Positions 23,961-34,041 of a stretch of 64,000 nt of DNA are shown here, piece after piece. This stretch comes from Paragordius varius. Taxonomy: Eukaryota; Nematomorpha. The position numbers and the translations under genes are program-made. A model generated the notes under the pieces. It ran no database searches and was not told the origin of the DNA. It saw nothing but the letters and a program-made list of their open reading frames with translations. The stretch lies in NCBI GenBank assembly GCA_964247055.1, contig OZ176055.1, positions 1,922,001-1,986,000 of the forward strand, in the 5' to 3' direction. The number at the start of each line of letters is the position of its first letter. Positions within the stretch are counted from its first letter, which is position 1.

Positions 23961-26494
23961 CAAGATTTGATGTTATGCATAAATTTTTACCTAAACCTTA
24001 ATTTAATATTTACCATGCAATACTTGAATATATTCGATTAGGACGCTCAGAATCCATTTTGTTTTCCAAACTGTAATAAAATTTCTATAACATTTTGTGC
24101 AAATTCAAGTTTAGATTTTTTGTAAAACGACTAAAATTATATATTTTAATATGCATGTGCATATTTTTACATAATATTTTATATCAAAAAATATTGATTT
24201 ATTTTTTTTGAAGCCCTGGAATATATCCAAGTAGATGCGTGGTAAATATTAAATTAAAGTTTACGTTGAGGTTTAATGAGATGGATGTGCCTGTTTTTTA
24301 TTGCATAACAATTCAAATCTTGGTGTAATGTTTGAAACTGCTGGACGTAAGACCTCTTCAACATTTTTTATCAATGAACGATATTGGGATTTAATGTGTG
24401 TTAAAGCTGAGAACCTTCACATAAATATGTGGTGTGGAATGGCAGAAGTACATTTAAAGCCATATCGGCGATTGTGGGAAATTCAGTTCTAGTTACGATC
24501 CAAAATTCAGTCAAGGGCTTTTGTTGGAATTGTAGTTTTAAGTTTGAGCCACACGAAAGCTCAGCAAATTCCTCTTGAGCTTTAAGTGACAAATGATCAA
24601 TCTCACTTAAGCCAATCCAAAACGGCTTTTGAATCTAAACTATTTGTTGTAAATCAATATTTGAGATAAAGTAGGTCCGAAATTGTATTTCTAACGCTTT
24701 TAAGTGATTTATAATAGTTTTTGTAACAAAACTTTTACAATAAATTTTTTCAATTAGAAAATTGTCGACATTGGAAAACATTTCGAACGAATTTTTTTTT
24801 GACTCTACTTTTCCAAATGCTGATCTTTTTAATAAAACATTCAATTTTATCGTTTGAAGTAAATATATCGCAATCTTTTCCTTAAACAGACAAGATCGTT
24901 TGACTTCGCAAAAATATCCGACAAATAACACAGCTTGGATAGCCACAAGTGATTTTGAAAAAAAGCAGCAAATTCACATTTTCGATCAGTTAATAATATT
25001 TTGATCTCGAGCTTTAATAAAATTAATCTTTGTACTTTGGCCTCTTGACAACCATCTTACTTCTGCATGTAATAACAAAGTTGTGTAGTTGGAATCCGTA
25101 TCCTTACAGAGATTTGAAAATAAGCGACTGTTAAGGGTATGGCTCTTAATAAAATTTATGACCTTAACAGCATCCTGAAGATCGTTCAATTCTGGTGCTA
25201 ATTTTTTTGCTGCCAGAGCCTCTTGGTGAATAAGGCAATGAGTAAAAGTTATATGATCATAATGAGCAGCTAAAAATGATTTTAAACCAACATTTTTGCC
25301 CGTCATCGCTCTTGCATCATCTGCGCATATTCCACAGCAATTTTTCCATTCTAAACCTTCTGCTTTAAAAAATTCGTCCACTCTTTCCCTGTAGTATGGT
25401 CTTCCATAGGACAACAAAATAACAATTCTTCCTCCACGCTTTCTTTATAAACGTACCTGACATATACTAACGCCAATATAGTAATATCAGTTCTTTTGTC
25501 CAATTGAAGCGAAAATTTTGGGCTTTCTTCTATTCTTGTCATAAGTTATTGATCCCTGTTAATATCAGAAATTATTTAAGACAGTGTCGTTTGACAAAGG
25601 AATTTTTCGAATATCATCCCATATTTTTTTCCATGTAGTATTTCTACCATTTTAGCTGCAGGTAACACAAGATCTTCGCCAATGGTGAACGGCTTTTTAT
25701 TTTTAGCACAGTATGAAACTTCATAAGATGCTGGCAAACATTTTTCATTAACGGTGATAAATTTTTCGATGTTTTCTTTTCATTATTTATAGATATACAC
25801 AGTCTTTTAAAATATTCTTTATGTTTATTGACATACGAAACATACTTTGATTCAAAATGTCTTCTTAATTCTGATGGTTTCATACTCTCCGAAGCCAATA
25901 ATTTATTGCATATCAAACAAAGAGGTTGTTAATTACCATTACAATTTTAAAATGTGAAGCCAAATTGAAGAAAAGACCCATCATATTTCCTTTTTGGCAC
26001 AATAGATATCTCTTTTCCATTTTTTTGTCCTGACTGAGAAGAATTTTTTGGATTAATATCTGCGTCATTACAATTCTTATTTAACAGCCATTTATCCATG
26101 GGCAAAAATTATTTTTATTCTAAAATACAATAAATATATAAAAATAACATATTGTAGATTATATTTGATTATTAATTACCGAATAAAAAGAAAACTAAAA
26201 TCTTGTTACAGAAGGCGCTGACAAATTAAAACTAGAAGAGCAAATACAATTTTTTTTCACAAAAGACGTTCCCAAAGAAAATCTTTTCTTCATCTTCATT
26301 TAAACATGTGAAATAGCTATGTTCGGAATAGAAATACTGGTATAACCAATTTTTCAAAACCAGATGATATATATATATGTACGATAATTGTTATTTTTAT
26401 ATAATAATTTTACAAGTTAAAAAACATTTTTTGTTAAATTGTATTTTTACACTCGCGACCACAAATGGGGTCGCGACCCATAGTTTAAGAACCC

Positions 26495-26763
26495 CTGTAA
26501 AAATTGATATTATACGGACAAAACGTGAAAATATAAAGACAAATATTTTTTTCAAAAAGCAGCCATACTTTTGAATTTTTAAAAAAACGTATTGTCTTAA
26601 TCTGCAAAGTATAATATATAAACGTAAATTGGTAGCACAAATTATGTATTTTACAATTGTAACTAATTGTTTTTTATAGGATAAATCAAGAAAAAGTATG
26701 GTTGTTGAAAAAAAATTGTCTTTATAATTTTACATTTTGTCCGTATAATTTGAATTTTTACTG
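26495..26763. mobile_element. MITE family M2, copy 1
   Basis: Inverted ends CTGTAAAAATTGATATTATA (left) and, reading inwards from 26763, CAGTAAAAATTCAAATTATA. Inside each end lie 'cggacaaaa' and a 'gacaaat/aagacaa' block. TA follows the right end. The left end shares its CTG with the last three bases of the hAT element. About 270 bp, non-coding, Tc1/mariner-like terminal sequence and TA target. Confidence 0.75.
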
Positions 26764-26989
26764 TATTTGATCAGCATATTTTTTTTCGTGGGCACTATGC
26801 CTATAGGACTAAACTCGGTTAAATATATCTTCATAAAATATATCTATTCTAGAAATCAGATCATCATGTCAGAGGTAATGAGTCATCCATTTTTATATTA
26901 ATTTAAAATAGAAAAATTTTGCGCACACAATGTTTCAATATAAAGGCTATAAATCAATTTTATTAATAATAGTGCATGCAAAAAATCCA

Positions 26990-27840
26990 AAATTATACAT
27001 CGGCTTCTACACAATGCGCCCATCGCTCAGGTAGTAGATAAATGCCGTGCAAAATTGTATTTTGCACAAAAACGTTTGTCAAGCTATTTTACCTTTAAAT
27101 TATAAAAATGCTGTGATGGTGTGCTCCATTGATGCAAAGTTGTATTAGTTTGAAGAGGCCAGGTCAGAAAAGTTCAGCGGAATCGAAATTTCACTAAAGC
27201 GTTTTCAATGTGTCTTCCCTGGTTTTTCTATGTAAGAAGGAGGATTGTCATGCAGCAAAATATTCTACCTTGCCTTCTGACAAACGGTGGTTTTTCGATT
27301 AATGCATGGTTCAAATTGTTAATTTGTTGATACTAAATTTTAAAAATGGTACACAATATCGCTATGGTTCCACCATACATAGAGCACTGTCTTCTTGCAG
27401 AGGCCATCTGGCATTGATGGTAATGGACCGGCTTGGCAAAATACAACCACAATTTTCCACCCTGGATTTATACCCATATCCGGTCCTCAGCGGCGTTGAA
27501 GCAGAAATTCACAACTCGTTGCATTCTTGATTTGAATTATATTTGTCTGGGACCCATTTACTGAGATTAGTTCCCGTCGCTCGTGTACGCCTACTGATTC
27601 TTTTTGTGATACGTTTGCTTCCAGTTATTGAGTTGTGTCATCATCCAATCCTTTAATATCTTTGCAGTTGTGTGGTCATCCACACACTTTTTTTCAATTT
27701 AAATAAGTCATAACTTCAAGAAATCATTTTCACCTGCTCCAATGGATGGAGCTTAATAAGATGCTTCTGAAACGATAACTCTAACAATCCTTTTCTTATG
27801 CCAATGTGTCCGGCTAGCCATAAAATTTAATATGATCTAC
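26990..27840 (-). pseudogene. Decayed mariner transposase, copy 1
   Basis: Read on the minus strand, fragments in order match mariner: S-K-W-V-P near 27560, a Y-V-W-W-N-H-S-D-I-V-Y-H-F piece near 27350-27390 (family pattern IWWDxxGVVYYEL), N-N-L-N-H-A-L-I-E-K-P-P-F-V-R-R near 27270-27320, L-H-D-N (the second catalytic Asp region) near 27240, and a tail resembling L-P-E-R-W near 27020. There are many stops and frameshifts. Terminal inverted repeats were not found. This is an old, dead DNA transposon. Confidence 0.75.
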
Positions 27841-27949
27841 AAATATACAAAATGGCGAATACTTGTGTGTGTTTGTCGTTTAATGTTAGATGCACGAAAC
27901 AGAGTCTGTATTAATGTAATTGTCTGCGTATTTTCGCTGGCATGATCAC

Positions 27950-29100
27950 TTATTGTGTGCAAAAGTGAGGGTTGATTTTTCAACAGAAATTTTTTTCATG
28001 AGATAGCTTATGACCAGCGAATATTTTTTGCCACAAAAAACCTAGTTTATTAAGAACTTCAAAATTGGGCAAAAAGTGAAGATTGAAAATAATTAAAATA
28101 ATGAGAAAACTTGAGATATTATGGTTCATAATCATTTAAGGAGATATTTTTAATATATAAATAGCCTAATATCATATAGTTAGGGTTTGTAAAGTCTCAA
28201 ATCAAAAATGGCGTTTTTCTTTTAACATCAAAAGATAAAAAATATTATGAAACTATATTAAAATAATTTTTTTTATTTAACCAGTTAACCTCACTAATAT
28301 TAAGATTCATATTTTATTCAGTAAAAAAAATTATATATCAAAATAAAAGTAAAAAATATACCATTTGCACTTCAAGAGTGTCCTTGAACACTTCAAGTTG
28401 GTCCTTGAACAGTTCAAGTTGGTCCTTGAACAGTTCAAGTTGGTCCTTTGACTTTTTTTAGTTTTTAACTTTTATCAATCATATCGTAAATAAATCATCT
28501 CTATTATTGTTAACCTATTTTCTATTATTTAACATAAGATTTTGACAGGAAATGAAAAATATAAGTTTTCTGGGTTATTATTAATAATTTTTCATTAAAA
28601 ACTTTTAAAAGTCAATTATTTTGTTCAATTGAAAAAAATAGTTTGAAACAAAAAAGTGGTTTTTCAATAAATTTTTTATTTTTAAATGAATAAATATATA
28701 ATAAATAAAGCAAATTAGGTTAATAAATAATAAAATAAAAAAATAAATGCAAAAATTATGGTAAAATCAAAATTTATAAATTTTAAGGATCAACTTGAAG
28801 TGTTCAAGGACCAACTTGAACTGTTTAAGGACCAACTTGAATTGTTCAAGGACCAACTTGAAATGTTCAAGGAACAACTTAAAGTGTTCAAGGACATTCT
28901 TGAAGTGCAAATGGTATATTGTTTTTTTTATTTTTACATTGAATAAAATTTACTCTTTTATTTTGGTATTTGACACGAGAGGGGATTATAAAGTATGTAA
29001 ATTAAAACAAATATAAAATTTAGTAGTGGAATATCATCAACAATCAGTACAAATCCATGTAACAAGTTTGTTTTAACACAAAAAATATTTTTAATGGGAT
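27950..29100 (+). repeat. U1-related repeat, copy D, split by MITE M4
   Basis: From 'catgagatagcttatgacc' (27996) onward this matches 30230-30830 of U1 copy B: 'ggagatattttcaatatat', 'tagttagggttt', 'tcatattttattcagtaaaa'. The MITE M4 at 28358-28917 interrupts the match. After it the similarity resumes to about 29100. Confidence 0.65.
28358..28917. mobile_element. MITE family M4 with inverted arrays of a 21-bp tandem repeat, copy 1
   Basis: Ends are the perfect inverted repeat ATACCATTTGCACTTCAAG, with a TA target in the U1-like sequence. Next to each end is a tandem array of a 21-bp unit, 'ttcaagttggtccttgaac' and its complement: about three copies on the left (28378-28448) and about five on the right (28788-28905). 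The middle is AT-rich. On the plus strand the right array reads as repeated KDQLELF, but this is a by-product of a 21-bp unit and not a gene. Confidence 0.75.
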
Positions 29101-29139
29101 TTGGGCGGATTTTCGGTTGCACTACTTATAAATATTTAT

Positions 29140-29380
29140 ATACTTTATGATTCCCGCTCGTGTTATTTTGTCTTTTAAGTTAAAAGCAAAACGCCATCTT
29201 TTGAATTGAGATTTTATAAAAACTCTAACAATATGATTTCGGGCTAATATAAATTGAAAATATCTCCTAAAATGATAAAATCATGATATCTCAACTGTTA
29301 TCATTATTTTTTTGGATTATCCTTAATTTTCACTTTCCCGTTCGATTTTCTCTCAATATTTCAAAAATTAAGTCGTAAAC
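29140..29380 (-). repeat. U1-related repeat, inverted fragment
   Basis: The reverse complement of this stretch matches 27990-28250 and 30290-30500, including 'tttgaaatattgagagaaa' (29360 region), 'gtgaaaattaaggataat' and 'aggagatattttcaat'. With copy D it makes an imperfect palindrome centred near 28.7-29.1 kb. Confidence 0.6.
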
Positions 29381-29564
29381 AAATAAAAAATTTTACGGCA
29401 GATGTGAATTCGCTGTATGTTATCTCAAAAATTATTTTGTTAAAACTTTTGTACACAATGTAATAGAAATAAATTATGACTACAGTAGATGGCTTCGAAA
29501 ATCTTAAATTTTTGGCCCCCTCAAATTGGTTAGTGTAGTAACTCGGAAACAATAAACTATAAGA

Positions 29565-29775
29565 TTTATAAAATAGATAAAAAAAACTAAACTATAAAAA
29601 ATTTGGGATGTTTATATACTTTTTGTGCATATAATATTTACATGTTTAGGAAGGAGAAATAATGTGCATGTTATATATAAAAGTGCTGCAAGTTTAAACC
29701 AAGTAGATGGTCTATAAATGCTTTTAAATCTTATATTTTATCTAGTCTAATTGATGTATTCAGATCTATTAAGTT
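29565..29775 (-). mobile_element. Decayed solo LTR related to Gypsy B
   Basis: The reverse complement follows the Gypsy B LTR: the 'taacatgtaaatattatat' type core, then 'acaaaaagtatataaacatc', 'ttatagtttagttt'. It also has a counterpart of 'gatagatttgaatacattagttag' near 29745-29770. The match is clearly lower than between the two Gypsy B LTRs. No internal region is present. Confidence 0.65.
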
Positions 29776-29779
29776 ATCT

Positions 29780-31530
29780 TTAAAAACGAAATGCCGAGAT
29801 TGCGGGATAAGAATTTTTAATATAAGCTAAATTATGACATCATAAAAGGGTTTTTTCCTAAAATTTGAAAATGTAATTTACAGTTAATTTTTGAAGCGTG
29901 GAGAGTATGATGCATGGTAAAAACGGTATAAAAACACTATAAGATATTATATAAACAGTTTTTCTTAAAATTCCATGATGCTAAACATGTCTATCACCTC
30001 AGATCTTTGATTTAAAAATGCGTATCCAACAGGTTTTATACGTAATTTAAACCTTTATTTCTGTTTTGTACTGTATATTTGATAATTTCTTTAAATTTAA
30101 CTTATATTTAGCACATTAAAATTAGATTGGTTTGAAAACAATGAAATTTTCGGAAAACTCTGTTAATTGTATTATATACACTGTGTGCAAAAAAGATGGT
30201 CATTTTGATTTGACGAAAAAAATTTTTTTTCATGAGATAGCTTATGACCAGCGTATTCATTTGCCGCAAAAATTTTTATTTGTTGAGAACCTAGTTTTTG
30301 AAATATTGAGAGAAAACCGAAATCGGGCAAAAAGCGAAAATTAAGGATAATTAAGGATTTAAAAAATAATGATAAAATCTGAAATATTATCGTTTATTAT
30401 CATTTTAGGAGATATTTTCAATATATAAATAGCCTAAAATTATATAGTTAGGGTTTCTATAATATTTCAGGTCAAAAGATGGCTTTTTTCTTTTATCACA
30501 CTCAAAAGACATAAAAAATTTAATGAAACTATATTAAAATAATTTTTATTAATTACTACCTAAACTCACTATTAAAATCTTAACATTCATATTTTATTCA
30601 GTAAAATAAACTTCTAAATCAAAATAAATCAAAAATATTGTTTTTTATTTTTGCATTTTTTGTCTCTAGTTTATGAGTATATAAAAAATTAATACTGTTT
30701 TATATTGGATTCTTCATGATTATGAATTATTAAGTATATAATTTATGCAAAATAGGATTTAAAAGTAGTAGAATATCAACCAACAATCCTTACAATTTAC
30801 TGTAAGAAATCTGTTTTATGACAAATTAATATTTAAATCATTTTATAGTGGCGCATTTTTCAGGGCGTGAAGGGCCTAATTAACGGCTAATTTTAAAAAA
30901 CCACACGATCTAAATATTTGCCTTGTTACGCGTAATATTTTAAGCAGCTTTTGAACTGATATGGCCTGATAGGTTTTCTGAGATTTAGCCCCAAAGGCAC
31001 GCTATTTCAATATGACGAGCCAGTTTTTAGCGGGTATCTCCTTACCCAGCAGCCAATATAAAAGTAACGCTCGACTAAAATTTTTGCCTTTTAACAGGGA
31101 CCTTGGAATCTTTATTGAATTTCTACGGTCTCATACCTTGGGCTATAAATAGATTCAAAAAATTATTTTTGTGGACTTAATTTTAAAAAAAATGGCATTT
31201 ACGGGGGGAACGGGTAAAAAGAGGGCCTAAATTATAAAAGCGAGCCAACTATGTTGGGCGCAATCAAAAATAAGTATACAAAAATCATATTTGAATCGAA
31301 TTGTCCAACACGTAAATTGTCTCAAAGACACGATTTTTGTGGACTTGTGTTTTCAAAAAAAAAACGTTTTTTACACGGGGTGGACCCGAACTGAGGGCCT
31401 AATTCAAAAAAGGGCGAAGCTATTGTCGGGGCATTCATTAATGATTATATTTTTTTGATATTTGGACTTGAATGGGTATACCGGTTTTCCGCAATCAGAT
31501 CACAAAGCCACCAATTTCCATTCGTTTATG
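29780..31530 (+). repeat. Dispersed repeat unit U1, copy B
   Basis: This copy runs from 'atgccgagattgcgggat' (29790) through the blocks also seen at 16240-16440 and 27960-29100, into 'gatatggcctgataggttttc' (30958; cf. 17755) and the 'agggcctaaatt...' and 'gggcgaagctattgtcgggg' blocks (31200-31500; cf. 16930-17250). It lacks the M1 insertion present in copy A, so it shows the older order of the unit. Confidence 0.65.
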
Positions 31531-32028
31531 TAAAAATTATATGTTACTTCCGCTTTGGTGCAAATTGTCAAAAAAATTAATATATAAGCTTTAAATTATT
31601 TTAACACGATATGGGTAAACTCTAAACATATAGTAAATATATTTTGGTTAAAATTAAAATTAAACTCTTACCGCATATTAACATGTAAAAATTGTAAAAT
31701 TTTTATCGGTAATATTTTGCGTTAGAATTATCCTTATAGTATATATTAACAAATAATATTTCATTGAAGCGAGTTTCTCCATTATACTTAAGTTTATTTG
31801 ACCTTGCAATAGCCGAAAAGTTGGAAAAACATTTTTCCAGCCTGTCAACCGTATTTATTTTCGATATTCCTAATCTTAAAGCTATTATCTATCGAATGAT
31901 TTATAATACATAAATGTAGCAATTTATCTGCGCACCGTGTAATATGCGCTAATTTTGCGATATCCGGAGAAATTATTATAAAAAACAAATGATTTAACCA
32001 ATCACACCATATAAGTTATAATTTTATA

Positions 32029-32085
32029 CCATACTAGCGTAAATCTCGTGCTGCTACGCAGCCCGAGGAAGTCCTTCGGACTTCT
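32029..32085. repeat. Two short perfect hairpins before a G run
   Basis: 'ctgctacgcag' (stem CTGC/GCAG) and 'gaagtccttcggacttc' (7-bp stem, TTC loop) lie back to back at about 32050-32085. They are far more GC-rich than the surroundings. The sequence 'actagcgtaaatctcgtgctgc' looks like the start of an unidentified element. Confidence 0.6.

Positions 32086-32117
<32 letters not shown>
32086..32117 (+). repeat. Homopolymer run of 32 G
   Basis: An unbroken run of 32 guanines in a genome that is about 75% A+T. It directly follows two GC-rich hairpins and is followed at once by U1 copy C. It could form G-quadruplexes; its true length may be uncertain because of sequencing. Confidence 0.9.
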
Positions 32118-32118
<1 letters not shown>

Positions 32119-32120
<2 letters not shown>

Positions 32121-32650
32121 TTTGAAAAAAGGGACAGTAAAATGATCTACATATGTGGATTATTTCGAAAAATTATTTAATAGCTATTATCTCATAGGAA
32201 TCTTAACGGTGCATTCATAATAATTTATTGTTTACTTGGGGGAAAAATAGATTTAAAAAATTATTTTTGTGGACTTTGTTTTTTGAAAAAAGTGGCATTT
32301 TACGGGGGGAGCGGGTAAAAAGAGGGCCTAAATCAAAAAAGTGACTCGACTATGTTTGGCGCAATCGAAAAAAAGTAAACAAAAATTATATTTGAAATTG
32401 AATGGTCCAACACCTTCTCCAGAAAATTGTCTCAAAGACACGATTTTTGTGGACATATGTTTGCAAAAAAAACCCGTTTTTCACACGGGGTGGCCCGAAC
32501 TGGGGGCCTATTTCAAAAAAAGGGCGAAGCTATTGTCGGGACATTCATTAATGATTATATTTTTTCGAAGTTTGGATTTGAATTGGTCTACCGGTTTTCC
32601 TGTACCAGATCACAAAGCCAGCATTTTTCATTTTTATAAATATATAGATT
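32119..32650 (+). repeat. Dispersed repeat unit U1, copy C (3' part)
   Basis: It matches 16748-17265 closely: 'acatatgtggattatttcg', 'gggggaaaaata', 'agcgggtaaaaagag', 'aatggtccaacac', 'aaattgtctcaaagacacga', 'atcacaaagccagca'. It begins right after the G run. Short frames (32341-32682, 32427-32639) exist in two phases and neither is kept in all copies. Confidence 0.65.
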
Positions 32651-32873
32651 ATATGTATTATTATTTTTTGCGAACACTGTAAATTTACAAAATACGCAGG
32701 AGATTGTATTCAAAAGCTAAATATATTCAAGGAAAAACTTTAGGTTTTTCTTTTCTACTCTTTTACTTAAATGTTTAATAAAATTAAATATACTCAAGAA
32801 TATTTTAAATGAGTATAAAATACTGCAATATAACAGGTTAGTTATCAGTCTTTACCGTTTTAAATAGGAGAAG

Positions 32874-33650
32874 ATGTCAGTGAGAAATATCCAGCCGATT
32901 AATTTAACACAAACGCCATTTTGTTTATCAGACATTAAACTACAAACAGACACAAGATTTCTCCAAAAACTAGATGCTTATTTTCATCATTTTCAAGAGT
33001 TATTAAATGTGAAGCCAACTCAAATTAAACGTCAATTGACATAAGCATTACGTGTATTACAAAAGCAATGATTTGTTTTCAAAGCAATAGGGAAGTCCAA
33101 TAAACTCGGTAAATGGGTCCCACATAGTTTAAACAAAAATCGTAAAGTGACTTGTGAAATCTTGCATGTCACTAAAGAAAGTCATGTGACGGGAAATGAT
33201 TGGTGGCTTAAAGCGGTAAAAACTGTGGCTTTCACGTTTCTAAGCCGGTCCAGCAACACGAAGTGCAAGCCGCTTGAATAAGAAAATCATGTTCTGTGTC
33301 TGGTGGGACCAGAGCGGTATGGGTATTATAAACTTTTGAAGCGTGGTGAAACAGTTAATACACAACGCTATCGCCAACATGATCAATCTCAATCATGCAT
33401 TAAAGAAAATCGACCGGAATGAGCCAAATAATCTCAAAGTGGTTTTAATACATGATGCTCAGTCTCACACAGCAAAACCAGTGAAAAATCCTTTGAAATC
33501 GCTTATGGGCTATATTTTTCGCACCGGCTGTACACTCCTGACCTGGCGCCATTTAAATAATCATCCTAGAATCAATTTTAAACACGCTTGTAGAGCAGCT
33601 AGTAAATAATTTTGAAGTATTACTTGATTGATTACAATATACATGTTTTC
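32874..33650 (+). pseudogene. Decayed mariner transposase, copy 2
   Basis: The frame starts near an ATG at 32874. It keeps K-L-G-K-W-V-P-H-S-L-N (about 33098-33130), Y-G-Y-Y-K-L-L-K-R-G-E-T-V-N-T-Q-R-Y (about 33315-33370), the H-A-L-K-K-I-D-R-N and V-L-I-H-D-A-Q-S-H-T-A-K-P-V-K region (33390-33500; catalytic Asp kept) and a T-P-D-L-A-P piece near 33530. Several stops and frameshifts separate these. The helix-turn-helix part is poorly preserved. It differs from copy 1 and so is an independent insertion. Ends not found. Confidence 0.75.
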
Positions 33651-33984
33651 CTAAAAAATCCGTGCAAAAAGCTGAGGATTCCCTTACATTTTTGTTCACT
33701 ACAACTTGGAGGGGGGGGAAGCATTTTTACCCGCTATGTAACATTTGGAAACTATAGAAGATATTTAAACTACATATAAATAGGGGCTGAGAGCATCGTT
33801 GATAACGAGGCCACAAATGTTTTCTCACTCCACTATTTATAAATATTTTTATTTTTTCCTTTATATTTTAATGCCATTGATGACTTTCACCTTGAGAATT
33901 TATGAATGATGGCCTTTTATAGACAAACTTTTAGCGTGAAAATGCTAAGCTTTAATAAAGGGATTATTGTTAAAAATTAAACTA
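33651..33984. other. Intergenic, nothing recognised
   Basis: AT-rich with one short G-rich patch (33708-33720). It is downstream flank of the Mox gene, which runs leftward and ends at 34042. Confidence 0.4.
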
Positions 33985-33990
33985 TTTATT
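33985..33990 (-). terminator. Poly(A) signal of the Mox gene
   Basis: AATAAA on the minus strand, 52 bases past the stop codon at 34042-34044. The 3' untranslated region would be very short. Confidence 0.5.
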
Positions 33991-34041
33991 TATAATAATT
34001 TTTCCATTCATTTTATAAATGAAATATGTTTTAAACAGTAA

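Larger units (their letters stand above)
18456..26497 (-). mobile_element. hAT transposon (ZBED5/SCAND3-like transposase), dead, split by a Gypsy element
   Basis: The right end at 26497 reads inwards CAGGGGTTCTTAAACTATGG then GTCGCGACCCC. The left end at 18456 reads CATGGCTTTTTAAAC... then GTCGCGACCCC, so the ends are inverted repeats of hAT/Charlie type. The transposase runs leftward from an ATG at 26100 (MDKWLLNKN...), through a zinc-finger-like C-L-I-C-N-K ... R-R-H-F-E segment, R-S-P-L-A, the G-I-C-A-D-D-A-R-A-M-T-G block, H-C-L-I-H-Q-E-A and L-S-R-G, to the C-terminal hAT dimerisation block E-E-F-A-E-L-S ... L-L-P-F-H-T-T-Y-L-C-E (about 24400-24590). Stops and frameshifts cut it into at least five pieces. 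No 8-bp target duplication is recognisable. The Gypsy at 18561-23098 inserted into its left part. Confidence 0.8.

Noticed and set aside
28378-28905. Possible CRISPR-like array of about 21-bp repeats
   Set aside because: The repeats are head to tail without unique spacers, and the genome is a metazoan one with introns.
28758-29016. Frames reading repeated KDQLELF or NLNCSRT, looking like a coiled coil
   Set aside because: Produced by the 21-bp tandem array at the end of MITE M4; the same array exists inverted on the other side and in other copies with different units.
32341-32682. 113-codon frame in U1 copy C
   Set aside because: Other U1 copies do not keep this frame; a different phase is open in copy A.
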